Assembly (NCBI GenBank): GCA_016200485.1
Contig: JACQEP010000016.1
Span: 62,001 to 126,000, forward strand
Length of the DNA stretch: 64,000 nt
Direction: 5' to 3'
Source of the DNA: Gammaproteobacteria bacterium
GTDB taxonomy: Bacteria > Pseudomonadota > Gammaproteobacteria > Tenderiales > Tenderiaceae
The position numbers and the translations under genes were made by a program. This document shows positions 44,492-53,693 of the stretch, in pieces (the first letter of the stretch is position 1; the number at the start of each line of letters is the position of its first letter). Below the pieces are notes generated by a model. The model was not told the origin of the DNA, searched no databases, and was given only the letters and a program-made list of their open reading frames with translations.

Positions 44492-46254
44492 TAACGATGA
44501 CCTTCGTACAGTTTATCAATCTCGGCCTGATAGCGGCCAATGATTTGGCTGCGACGCGCCTTGAGCGTTGGCGTCAATAACTCATTCTCCACAGTCCACG
44601 GCTCGGAGAGCACCGCAATACGACGAATTTGCGCATAGCCGGGGAATGCGGCCAGACGTTGCATTATTCGTGGCATGATCTTGGCATCGATATCGGCAGT
44701 GGAAAGCGGGTAGCTTAGTTCGGCCCTCACCATCTCATCCGCATTCAGCACCAGCAATGCGCTCAGATACGGTCGATCATCCCCCAACACCAACACCTGC
44801 TCAAAAAGCGAATCTTCGACAACAGCTGCCTCCATATCCGCTGGCGAGACTTTTTCACCATTGGCCAACACGATAATGTCTTTTAGACGACCGGTAATAA
44901 CGATGTGATTCCGATCATCAATACGGGCCTTATCACCGGTATGTAGCCAGCCATCCTTTTCAATGACCTCTGCGGTCGCTTCAGGCGCATTCCAATAGCC
45001 CTTCATCACACCTGGACTTCTTACCAGAAGCTCATCATCGGCGCCAATCTTGACTTCAACATCCGGCAGCGGCGGGCCAATACTGACAGGATCATTATCA
45101 TTGACCCGGTTTGCCGCCACCACAGGACTCAGCTCAGTCATGCCATAACCCTGTAGCAGATCCAACCCAAGCCCAATAAATGTCTTGCCTACATTGAAAG
45201 GCATGGGCGCGCCGCCACAAACTGCAACCCGCAAATGACCACCCAACTTCGCCATCACCTTGCGGCCAACGATAGCCTTGAGCAATGGCCAAAGCAGCAA
45301 CTGCAAATTCCAACTACCAACGCCTTGTTTGTAACAGAACCGTTTCCAACCTGTATCGACTGCCAATTCAAATAAATTACGCTTGACCGGGCTTGTTAAT
45401 TGTTCGCGAATGCGGTTATAGCTACGCTCGTAAATGCGCGGCACGGAGATCAGAATTGTTGGCTTAATAGTGAGCAAATCTTCAGCCAATTGTGGAATCG
45501 AGCGCGCATAGGCCACTACCGATCCCGCCATCATTGGCAAATAGTAGCCAATGGTACGCTCAAAGGTATGCGATAACGGCAGGAATGAGAGAAACACATC
45601 CTCAGGGAAGGCCGTAACCACTGCTAACGATGCTTTCGCATTCCATAGAATATTATGATGCGACAACATCACGCCCTTTGGCTTTCCTGTCGTGCCAGAG
45701 GTATAAATAATAGTCGCCAGGGCATGAGGATCTTCAACCGTGATTTTGAAACGCTCAGACGCCGCCCTCACTATCTCGCTCATATTAATCACTGCCGGAT
45801 CGGCGACACGCTCCAGGCTCCAGACATACATGCCCTCACGCGCCTTGCAATGTGCGCGCATGGTTTGCCACTGCGCATTATTTTCGATGAGGAGTAACTT
45901 AACGTCGGCATCATTCAGTATGTAGGCCACGCTCTCAGGCCGATCGTTGACATAGAGCGGCACCACCACCAATCCCAACGCTAATGCCGCCTGCTCAAAC
46001 ACGACCCACTCGCGGCAATTACGCAGCATCACTGCCACACGCGAGCCCGGCGGCAGTCGCAAGCGACGCATTGCCGTTTGCCAGCGGCCGGCCAGATCAA
46101 TCATCTGCGCCCAGGTACTATCCTGCCAACGCTTGTCGATAGTGGAATAATAACGATAAGCGACCATGTGCCGGGAACGCTGCACCCGCGCCAGAAATAA
46201 TCCTGGCAATGTGCATGCCTCTTCCGGCTCAATGATGTCGGCTTTGCCTTGCAT
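44491..46254 (-). CDS. Long-chain acyl-CoA synthetase (AMP-forming)
   Basis: 587 residues, ANL superfamily. The P-loop motif TIIYTSGTTGKPKGVMLSHH, then LQGYGMTELSPVV, and the hinge/A8 region GWLHTGDKARIDDRNHIVIT with GRLKDIIVLANGEKVSP are visible. It activates a fatty acid to its CoA ester via acyl-AMP. It is just downstream of the beta-oxidation operon (separated by a terminator) and coupled to yciA. The exact chain-length preference is not readable. Confidence 0.93.
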   Translation of the reverse strand: MQGKADIIEPEEACTLPGLFLARVQRSRHMVAYRYYSTIDKRWQDSTWAQMIDLAGRWQTAMRRLRLPPGSRVAVMLRNCREWVVFEQAALALGLVVVPLYVNDRPESVAYILNDADVKLLLIENNAQWQTMRAHCKAREGMYVWSLERVADPAVINMSEIVRAASERFKITVEDPHALATIIYTSGTTGKPKGVMLSHHNILWNAKASLAVVTAFPEDVFLSFLPLSHTFERTIGYYLPMMAGSVVAYARSIPQLAEDLLTIKPTILISVPRIYERSYNRIREQLTSPVKRNLFELAVDTGWKRFCYKQGVGSWNLQLLLWPLLKAIVGRKVMAKLGGHLRVAVCGGAPMPFNVGKTFIGLGLDLLQGYGMTELSPVVAANRVNDNDPVSIGPPLPDVEVKIGADDELLVRSPGVMKGYWNAPEATAEVIEKDGWLHTGDKARIDDRNHIVITGRLKDIIVLANGEKVSPADMEAAVVEDSLFEQVLVLGDDRPYLSALLVLNADEMVRAELSYPLSTADIDAKIMPRIMQRLAAFPGYAQIRRIAVLSEPWTVENELLTPTLKARRSQIIGRYQAEIDKLYEGHR

Positions 46255-46291
46255 CGCTATACCTTATCACACAGTAAAATGAGTATATAAC

Positions 46292-46316
46292 AAAAAAGAA
46301 GGCTCACTAGAGCCCA
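46292..46316 (-). terminator. Rho-independent terminator after fadB-like gene
   Basis: On the minus strand GGCTC-TAGT-GAGCC forms a short stem followed by TTCTTTTTT. It lies just beyond the stop of the fadB-like gene, before the acyl-CoA synthetase gene. Confidence 0.75.
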
Positions 46317-46345
46317 CTTTTCTTCGATCTTAACAATTGACATAC

Positions 46346-48370
46346 CTAACCCCAGCCAGGATCGGGACGAAACCGCCGCCCATGACGTTGCTCGAGTCCG
46401 CGCAAGCATCCCTTCAATTCGCCTACGCCCTTGTGCTCGACATAATTCATAGGTCCACCCCGGAATGGCGCGAAGCCGGTGCCAAAAATAACCCCGGCAT
46501 CGAGCAGATCCTTATCTTCGACGATGCCTTCGCGCAGACAAGCCATTGCCTCATTGATAAAGCGCATCATCATCCGATCAGTCACATCGGCCGGTAGATG
46601 CGCGCCTTTATCCACGGCTTGCGCCTGTTTTTTGCCATTGATATAGCGGTAAAAACCTTCACCGCTCTTACGGCCAAGACGACCGACATCGACCATCTGC
46701 TGCAAACGGCCCGGCACTGGCAATTGCAACTGTTCACCGAGAATTTTTGCCACAGAGAGGCAAATATCCAGCCCCACGGTATCGGCGAGTTCGATCGGCC
46801 CCATCGGCATACCAAAATCCAGGGCGGCCTGATCGATCAGCGGCGCCGAAATCCCTTCCTCCACCAGCGTCACGGCCTCAAGCAAATACGGCATCAGCAC
46901 CCGATTCACCAAAAAGCCGGGCGCACTCTTCACCGGCAATGGCAGACGATCGATATGGCGGCAGAACGCTGTTGCCTGCCGCACTACCTGTGGATCGGTG
47001 TGCTCACTCTTCACGATCTCCACCAGCTGCATCTTGGCCACCGGGTTAAAGAAATGCAGGCCGACCAGACGCTCCGGCCTGGCCAGCACCAGACTCAAAA
47101 CTTCCAGCGGGATACTCGAGGTATTGGTCGCCAGCAGTGCGCCGGACTTGAGTTGCGGCTCGACCATGCGATATAACGACTGCTTCGCCTCGACGTTTTC
47201 AAAAATCGCCTCAATCACCACATCGGCCTTAGGAATACCAACACCCTTAATGTCAGGGATAAGACGATCCAGTGCTGCCTGTATCGCACGCGGTTGCTTC
47301 AATCGCTTTTTATACAGATCATATGCACGCTTGACGACACGGCCTATCGTTTCCGGATTGCGATCCTGAATCGTGACTTTGAAGCCACGCATTGCACACC
47401 ACGCCGCGATATCACCGCCCATCACGCCGCCGCCAATGACATGCACATGCTTCGGTGCGATATCGCTCTTTCTACCGAGCGATTTCAGTCGCTCTTGCAA
47501 GAAAAAGACACGGATCAGATTCTGCGCCGTATCGCCCATTACCAGCCGCGCCACCGATGCCGCTTCTTCCTTCATCATGCGCCGTGGATTGCCCATGTAC
47601 TGCGCCCAGAGATCGATCACGGCATAGGGCGCGGGATAATGATCCTTGCGTGCGCGTTGCGCCACCTGCTTGCGCAAATAGCGCGCCAGCAATGGCCGCA
47701 CCAAATCATGATTGGTCAGCGCCTTCCAACCGGTGGCTTTTTTCTGTTGCGGCGATTTCAGCACCAAATGTTTCGCCGCATCCCGCAACCGGCGTTGCGG
47801 CACGGCATAATCCACCAACCCCATCCGCTGCGCCGCCTTGGCATTTACGCTGCGGCCGCTGAGCATCATATCCATCGCCGCCGGCGCACCGACTAATGGC
47901 GGCAGACGCACCGTGCCGCCAAATCCTGGATGAATCCCGAGATTGACTTCCGGCAATCCAAGCTTGGTGCCCGGATCATCATCGGCAACACGATAACGGC
48001 ACGCCAATGCCAACTCCATACCACCGCCCAGACAAAATCCATGAATCAGTGCCACGGTAGGCATATCCAATGCTTCCAGGCGATCCAGCACCGCCTGACC
48101 GCGCCCAATCAAGGCTTCGGCATCCTGCTGCCCATTCAGGGTCGTGAATTCATTAATGTCTGCACCCGCGATAAAGCCACTGGCTTTTGCCGACAAAATC
48201 ACCAGTCCTTGTGGACGCTCTTGTTCGATGGCGCTAATAATTGCATCCAATTCCATCAATACGTCAGCTGAGAGCACGTTGGTCGTGGCATTCGCTTTAT
48301 CGGCATACAGCCATATCGTGTCGTGATCGTCACGTTCCAGACGCCAGTTTTTGTACGTTTGCTCAGTCAT
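46346..48370 (-). CDS. Bifunctional enoyl-CoA hydratase/3-hydroxyacyl-CoA dehydrogenase
   Basis: About 674 residues, FadB/FadJ type. The N-terminal crotonase domain has SGFIAGADINEF and LIHGFCLGGGMELALACRYR; the C-terminal dehydrogenase has the NAD motif VHVIGGGVMGGDIAAWCAMR and LFFNPVAKMQL-like LVGLHFFNPVAKMQLVEIV. It performs two steps of fatty acid beta-oxidation. ATG 48370 (MTEQTYKNW) has GGGGTGA upstream; GTG 48379 overlapping the thiolase stop is the alternative. It is the last gene of the fadE-thiolase-fadB operon, closed by a terminator. Confidence 0.93.
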   Translation of the reverse strand: MTEQTYKNWRLERDDHDTIWLYADKANATTNVLSADVLMELDAIISAIEQERPQGLVILSAKASGFIAGADINEFTTLNGQQDAEALIGRGQAVLDRLEALDMPTVALIHGFCLGGGMELALACRYRVADDDPGTKLGLPEVNLGIHPGFGGTVRLPPLVGAPAAMDMMLSGRSVNAKAAQRMGLVDYAVPQRRLRDAAKHLVLKSPQQKKATGWKALTNHDLVRPLLARYLRKQVAQRARKDHYPAPYAVIDLWAQYMGNPRRMMKEEAASVARLVMGDTAQNLIRVFFLQERLKSLGRKSDIAPKHVHVIGGGVMGGDIAAWCAMRGFKVTIQDRNPETIGRVVKRAYDLYKKRLKQPRAIQAALDRLIPDIKGVGIPKADVVIEAIFENVEAKQSLYRMVEPQLKSGALLATNTSSIPLEVLSLVLARPERLVGLHFFNPVAKMQLVEIVKSEHTDPQVVRQATAFCRHIDRLPLPVKSAPGFLVNRVLMPYLLEAVTLVEEGISAPLIDQAALDFGMPMGPIELADTVGLDICLSVAKILGEQLQLPVPGRLQQMVDVGRLGRKSGEGFYRYINGKKQAQAVDKGAHLPADVTDRMMMRFINEAMACLREGIVEDKDLLDAGVIFGTGFAPFRGGPMNYVEHKGVGELKGCLRGLEQRHGRRFRPDPGWG

Positions 48371-48375
48371 GGCTA

Positions 48376-49686
48376 TCACCCCGCATCCCTTTCAACCACC
48401 ATCGCGCCACCCTGGCCGCCGCCAATACAAAGACTCGCCATCCCGCGTTTTGTATTCGTTCGTTTCAACACATGCAACAAGTGCAGCACAATACGTGCAC
48501 CGCTGGCACCGACCGGATGACCGATACTGACGCCACCGCCATCGACATTCAGCCGCTCATTACTGACTTCACCCAGCGGCCCACTGAGCCCTAATTCATT
48601 GCGGCAATAATCAGCATCTTTCCAGGCCTCGACACACGCCAACACCTGCGCCGCAAAGGCTTCATTGATTTCCCAATAATCGATATCGCTGATTTGCCAG
48701 CCATGACGTTGCATGATCGGCGTCATCGCATGCACTGGCCCCAATCCCATTTGACTGGGTTCTAATCCGGCCCACTCGCTATCGACAATCCTCCCCATCA
48801 CCGGCAATTGATGTTGGCGCACTGCATCTTCGCTGGCCAGAATCAACATCGCCGCACCATCGGTGACCTGCGCCGAATTTCCCGCCGTGACGCGACCAAA
48901 GTGCCGATCGAACACGGGCTTTAATGCCCCCAGTTTGGCCACATCCGAATCGCGGCGCAAACCATCATCATGCTGATAACACTTCCCTTTGCTATCGTAA
49001 ATGGCTTCAATCTCATCAATGAGCAGATTTTCATCTTGTGCCCGCGCCAGACGCTTCTGACTTTGACAGGCGAACTCATCCATGCGCTTGCGGCTGATAT
49101 TAAAGCGATGAGCGAGAATCTCTGCGGTCTGCCCCATCGACAAGCCAACGATCGGATCCGTCAGCCCACGCAACAAACCGATCACTGGCTTGAGATATTT
49201 TGGCTTCAATTTTTTCAAGGTTTGCAGTTTTTGCCCAAAACTCTTGGCGCCATTCCAGGCCGACAGCCAATGCACCATCTCCAGACTCAACAGGATCGGC
49301 GCATGACTCATGGATTCAACGCCACCCGCCAGCACCAGATCGGAACGACCACAGGCAATATTGGTGTAGGCACAATCCAGCGCCTGCATGCCGGAGGCGC
49401 AATTACGTTGCACCGTCCACGCGGGTATGCGCTTGTCGCACCCCAAGCGCAAGGCCATGACGCGCGCGATATTCGCCTCATCCGGCCCGGGCATCACGCA
49501 GCCCAGAATCACTTCGTCCAACGCTTCCACTGAAAATGATTGGCGCACCAACAAGGCACGGCCCGCGGCCACCGCCAGATCGCCCGCCGCAAACGATCCC
49601 GGCTTACCCGCCGCCCTGAGAAAAGGCGTGCGCGCGCCATCGACCACATACACTGTCCGATTCATTCCGCTGCGTGAATGCGCCAT
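48376..49686 (-). CDS. Acetyl-CoA acyltransferase (3-ketoacyl-CoA thiolase)
   Basis: About 436 residues. The nucleophile Cys is in VQRNCASGMQALDCAYTNI; SIGHPVGASGARIVLHLL and the C-terminal catalytic Cys motif CIGGGQGGAMVVERD are present. It cleaves 3-ketoacyl-CoA with CoA, the last step of beta-oxidation; FadI-like. ATG 49686 (MAHSRSGMNRTVYVVDG) begins one base after the fadE stop with GGGAG upstream; the longer frame to 49737 lies within fadE. Confidence 0.93.
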   Translation of the reverse strand: MAHSRSGMNRTVYVVDGARTPFLRAAGKPGSFAAGDLAVAAGRALLVRQSFSVEALDEVILGCVMPGPDEANIARVMALRLGCDKRIPAWTVQRNCASGMQALDCAYTNIACGRSDLVLAGGVESMSHAPILLSLEMVHWLSAWNGAKSFGQKLQTLKKLKPKYLKPVIGLLRGLTDPIVGLSMGQTAEILAHRFNISRKRMDEFACQSQKRLARAQDENLLIDEIEAIYDSKGKCYQHDDGLRRDSDVAKLGALKPVFDRHFGRVTAGNSAQVTDGAAMLILASEDAVRQHQLPVMGRIVDSEWAGLEPSQMGLGPVHAMTPIMQRHGWQISDIDYWEINEAFAAQVLACVEAWKDADYCRNELGLSGPLGEVSNERLNVDGGGVSIGHPVGASGARIVLHLLHVLKRTNTKRGMASLCIGGGQGGAMVVERDAG

Positions 49687-49687
49687 A

Positions 49688-52132
49688 TCAAGACTCCCTG
49701 CTCTGCTTCGAACTCCAATAATCCGGACGGAAATCATCGACCGTAATCACATCGCGACGCGCTGCAATTGCCGCCCTGAGAGTATCGGCTTCCTGCCGAT
49801 TGATGATCCCCGCCTCCAGACCGCGCGCCAGCGTTTCACCATCGCCGATTTTGGGCAGACGCTTGCTTTGCACCGCCTCGCGCAATTTGCGTTCCACGAC
49901 CTCGGCCGCCACCACCTTGTCCAGCGCCGACTCGATGCGACCCAATGCATCCTGTTCGCTACCGGGGACAAAAATACCTGCGGTCAGCCGGTCACGAACG
50001 GGCGACGGCGACAAAATCAGACCTGCAACTGTATGGCCCAGCCCATCACTCGGCAGCCGACAACTGCGCCCAAACGGCATCATAATTTTCTTCAATAACC
50101 AGCCCACCGACCGCAGTGGCAAATTGCTCGCCAAGCCGATCAGATGTTCTTCCGCCTGATACAACGCGTCATCACAGGCCCAACGCAACAATGACAAATC
50201 TTCTGCGGGCCGCTGGTTATCGTGATAAAACTTCAATGTCGCCGAGACCAGATACAACTGACTTAACACGTCCGCCAGACGGCCTGATAATTTCTCACGT
50301 CTCTTGAGCGAACCACCCAACGTCAGCATCGCCACATCCGCAGCCAATGCAAAACAGGCGCTCATGCGTGTCACTTGCCGGTAATAACGGCGCTCAGGGC
50401 CGTCGACTGGCACCGATACAAATCGCGCACCGGTCAAACCCATCCATAATGCCCGGGCGGCATTACTCATCACAAAACCAACGTGAGCCCATATCGCACG
50501 ATCGAATTCCCGCAGAGCACTCCCATGATCGGGATTCATCACCGCCTGCATTTCACGCAACACATAGGGATGGCAACGAATCGCACCCTGACCAAAGATG
50601 ATCATGGTCCGAGTCAATATATTCGCCCCCTCGACCGTAATACTGATCGGAATCGATTGATAAATACGACCGATAAAATTGCGTGGCCCCATGCAGATTG
50701 CACTGCCCCCCTGCACATCCATGCCATCGTTCACCACCTTGCGCATTCGTTCGGTCATCGTGTATTTGACGATGGCAGAGATCACCGATGGCTTTTGACC
50801 TTGATCCACCGCACCCGCCGTCATGGTCCGCGCCGCATCCATCATGTAGGTATACGCCGCAATCCGCGCCAGCGGCTCCTCGACGCCTTCGAAGCGGCCA
50901 ATCGGTGTTTTAAATTGCTTGCGGATGCGCGCGTAACCACCCGTTGCCCGACTCACCAATTTGCCCGCGCCCGCAGACAACGCTGGCAGAGAAATCGAAC
51001 GCCCAGCCGCCAAACACTCCATCAACATGCGCCAGCCCTGACCGACGCGCGCCGCACCACCGATCACCCATTCCATCGGGATAAAGACATCCTTGCCCCA
51101 ATTCGGCCCATTCATGAATGCCTGATTCAACGGCGCATGGCGATTTCCAATATTAACGCCCGGCGTGTTGGTAGGAATCAGCGCGCAGGTAATGCCAATA
51201 TCTTCCACCTTACCCAACAAACGATCAGGATCGTAAAGCCGGAATGCCAAACCCAATACCGTCGCCACCGGGCCTAGCGTGATGTAACGCTTTTCCCAGG
51301 TCACGCGAATACCCAGCACCTCACGCCCCTCAAATATTCCTTTGCAAACGATGCCGCGATCTGGAATCGAAGCCGCATCGCTGCCTGCTTCCGGTCCCGT
51401 TAGCGCAAAACATGGCACTTCTTCACCGCGTGCCAGCCGTGGCAGATAGTGGTTTTTTTGTTCCTCGGTACCATAATGCAACAACAATTCCGCCGGCCCG
51501 AGCGAATTCGGCACCATCACTGTCACCGCCGCCGATACCGAACGGCTGGCGACTTTCATCACCACGCCTGAATGCGCGAGCGCTGAGAATTCCTTACCGC
51601 CGTAGCGCTTGGGAATGATCATCCCAAAGAAACCTTGCTCGCGGATGAATTTCCAAACATGCGGCGGCAAGTCACGCCGCTCTTCAGTGATGTGCCAGTC
51701 ATCGAGCATCTTGCATAGCTCTTCCACCGGCCCGTTGATAAAGTCGAGCTCTTCCTGACTCAGACGTGGCTCAGGCGTTGCGTGCAATTTTTTCCAATTG
51801 GGATTGCCGCTGAATAAATCACCATCCCACCATACTGTCCCCGCCTCCAGCGCCTCGCGCTCGGTTTGCGACGTCGGCGGCAATGCCTTGCGCATCATCG
51901 GCAACAACCAGGAAGAAAACAGCGGCCGCCGCAAAGCAGGCCATCCGAAAGGCAATGCCGCAATAAATACCAACCACAGCAATACCTTGATACCACCTGC
52001 AACCTGATCAATGCTCGTAATGCCAACCAGCACCAGTGCGACGGCGATTATCCACTGCCATGCCGCACACCGGAGATAGGCCACACACCAAACGACCATT
52101 ATCAGGATAAGACATGCAAAGATCGTGATCAT
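49688..52132 (-). CDS. fadE: Acyl-CoA dehydrogenase, FadE type
   Basis: 814 residues, the long gammaproteobacterial FadE form. Two N-terminal hydrophobic stretches (ITIFACLILIMVVWCVAYLR and WIIAVALVLVGITSIDQVAG) anchor it to the membrane. Core acyl-CoA dehydrogenase motifs follow: IPKRYGGKEFSALAHSGVVM, CFALTGPEAGSDAASIPDRG and GVEEPLARIAAYTYMMDAAR. A C-terminal DUF1974-like domain ends the protein. It does the first oxidation of acyl-CoA. It heads the operon with thiolase and the bifunctional enzyme. Confidence 0.95.
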   Translation of the reverse strand: MITIFACLILIMVVWCVAYLRCAAWQWIIAVALVLVGITSIDQVAGGIKVLLWLVFIAALPFGWPALRRPLFSSWLLPMMRKALPPTSQTEREALEAGTVWWDGDLFSGNPNWKKLHATPEPRLSQEELDFINGPVEELCKMLDDWHITEERRDLPPHVWKFIREQGFFGMIIPKRYGGKEFSALAHSGVVMKVASRSVSAAVTVMVPNSLGPAELLLHYGTEEQKNHYLPRLARGEEVPCFALTGPEAGSDAASIPDRGIVCKGIFEGREVLGIRVTWEKRYITLGPVATVLGLAFRLYDPDRLLGKVEDIGITCALIPTNTPGVNIGNRHAPLNQAFMNGPNWGKDVFIPMEWVIGGAARVGQGWRMLMECLAAGRSISLPALSAGAGKLVSRATGGYARIRKQFKTPIGRFEGVEEPLARIAAYTYMMDAARTMTAGAVDQGQKPSVISAIVKYTMTERMRKVVNDGMDVQGGSAICMGPRNFIGRIYQSIPISITVEGANILTRTMIIFGQGAIRCHPYVLREMQAVMNPDHGSALREFDRAIWAHVGFVMSNAARALWMGLTGARFVSVPVDGPERRYYRQVTRMSACFALAADVAMLTLGGSLKRREKLSGRLADVLSQLYLVSATLKFYHDNQRPAEDLSLLRWACDDALYQAEEHLIGLASNLPLRSVGWLLKKIMMPFGRSCRLPSDGLGHTVAGLILSPSPVRDRLTAGIFVPGSEQDALGRIESALDKVVAAEVVERKLREAVQSKRLPKIGDGETLARGLEAGIINRQEADTLRAAIAARRDVITVDDFRPDYWSSKQSRES

Positions 52133-52196
52133 ATTTTGCTTCCCTAGCTTGTTAGCCCAATCGATTCCTTACACATTATTCACATCAATCGTAACT

Positions 52197-53060
52197 CTAT
52201 TTTCCAGTCACATTGATCTGATTCTCTATGCCCGTCAATTTTGACTCCGGCAAATAACACTCACCCTCACCGTTACACACTACACCATCCTGATCCCAGG
52301 GCAAGCGCCGGTAAAAAGATAAATCGTCTGCACCGAGCAACGGATATTTGATGATTTCGAAATAGGGAGAATAATCAAAATCGCGCGCCACATAGAGCCG
52401 AGTATTGCGCTTAAATAATCTCAGTTGTCCATCAGGCATGCGGTGTATCACCGGCAGAATAGGAAATTGCACCGCATTAAACGCTTCGGCAATCATGGTT
52501 GAGCACACAATCTTGGTATGTTTCCCTGCTGCGTACTCAAAAAGTGTTGAGCGCCAGCGCCGTGGCACAACGGCAAATGGAATCATCAAGCGTGCCAGAT
52601 CGATCAATTGCCGAATGTCATACTCAACACCAAGATGCCCGATCGCCTCCGCAATCACTCGCTTTGCATCCGGGGCATTCAGCCCGCGCGGGCGGCAGAT
52701 GCGCAAGTGATCCGTCGTATATTTGCTCAACGGCTTGATCACCGTTCCTTCACCCAGCAGCGCCTCAATCACCAACTGTTCATTGGGATCACCCCGATAA
52801 TGACGCTGCACCAATCCCTGTAATTCTGCATCCTCGATATCACGCATCCGGCCTATATATAAAGCCACATGCGTCCACGGGCTGCTGGTAATGGTCTTGA
52901 TAATGCCGCCAACCCGGGTTCGTCCCTCTACCAGCAACACATCGCACGACCGAATCTCAAAACTCAAGCGCTCAAAATCGCAGGGCGGTATCGTGCTGGG
53001 CTCGGCCTCGTGGTTCAACCAGGCAACAAATCGTTTGGCCATCCAGCCACCAATACTCAT
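52197..53060 (-). CDS. YiiX-like permuted NlpC/P60 papain-fold hydrolase
   Basis: 287 residues. The permuted papain-like (YiiX/YebB, DUF830) features are the catalytic His in SSPWTHVALYIG and the Cys in KIVCSTMIAEAFNAV. Near the N-terminus, RSCDVLLVEGRTRVGGIIKT is the usual lead-in. Enzymes of this group are amidases or lipid/peptide hydrolases. No clear signal peptide is seen. AAGGAGTGG precedes the ATG. The target is unknown; the patatin gene nearby may hint at lipid metabolism. Confidence 0.8.
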   Translation of the reverse strand: MSIGGWMAKRFVAWLNHEAEPSTIPPCDFERLSFEIRSCDVLLVEGRTRVGGIIKTITSSPWTHVALYIGRMRDIEDAELQGLVQRHYRGDPNEQLVIEALLGEGTVIKPLSKYTTDHLRICRPRGLNAPDAKRVIAEAIGHLGVEYDIRQLIDLARLMIPFAVVPRRWRSTLFEYAAGKHTKIVCSTMIAEAFNAVQFPILPVIHRMPDGQLRLFKRNTRLYVARDFDYSPYFEIIKYPLLGADDLSFYRRLPWDQDGVVCNGEGECYLPESKLTGIENQINVTGK

Positions 53061-53482
53061 CTAACCACTCCTTGAAATACTGTCATACGGCACTTTATGC
53101 CACCCCGCCCTGATACTTTTATCGGAAGTTATTGGTTTTTCTAGAGTTCCCATGAAGAAACCAGGCTCTTCGAACAATATTAGATCAACGCTGAATTGCT
53201 AAACATCAAACATTCCGGTGCATCCGCCACCGCCTATCAGCACAAGCATAACCTTCTGATTAATTTAAATAAACGACCCCGCGGCAAGCTACGGGGAATG
53301 GCAGCCACAGAGATTCACCAAAACCCATAAATCCAGCCCCGCAGCAGCCGATACCCGTTCACCTTGGAGTGCTTTGCCAGGCAATCACAGCCTTCAGCAT
53401 TTAATGTGACTGGAGCTGAGGGGACCGCCGTTTCGACGTAGGAAATTAAGCAGTTTAATCTTGTTTTAGAGCGGCGAGCACA
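53061..53482. other. Gene-free stretch (about 420 bp) with one hairpin
   Basis: No convincing gene. A GC-rich hairpin CCCCG...CGGGG lies at 53277-53296 around GCGGCAAGCTA. Upstream parts probably hold the promoter of the YiiX-like gene. Short frames on both strands lack ribosome sites or recognisable proteins. Confidence 0.5.
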
Positions 53483-53665
53483 ATGAATTTTAATCATCGG
53501 CAACAGCAACGTTCCTCATTAAAAAAACACAGCCCCCGCGCCAGATTTCATGTCAAGATCTACAATTGGCAATATATTCTTCTGGGCGAGGTTCACGATG
53601 TCTCTGTCACTGGCGCCGGCATTAAAATTCCTTCGGCCATCTGGAATAAATCGCAGTTCACTACC
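53483..53665 (+). pseudogene. Truncated PilZ-domain gene remnant
   Basis: The frame starts MNFNHRQQQRSSLKKHSPRA and shows the first half of a PilZ domain: RxxxR-like basic start, FHVKIYN, LLGEVHDVSVTGAGIKIPS. PilZ domains bind c-di-GMP. After about 60 codons the reading runs into a palindrome at 53666-53693 and then into the antisense of the patatin gene, so the second half of the domain is missing. It is likely a gene truncated by insertion of the palindrome or by a deletion. The open frame continues to 53797, but that part is antisense. Confidence 0.65.
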
Positions 53666-53693
53666 TATGGGGCGATTCGTGAATCGCGCCTAC
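53666..53693. repeat. Palindromic unit at the PilZ/patatin junction
   Basis: GGGGCGATTC-GT-GAATCGCGCC is a near-perfect dyad, like the 32387 unit apart from two positions. It contains the complement of the patatin stop codon (TAG, 53690-53692). Confidence 0.75.

Noticed and set aside
53315-53509. 64-codon minus-strand frame before the PilZ remnant
   Set aside because: No family resemblance or start signal; possibly old coding debris but not supportable.
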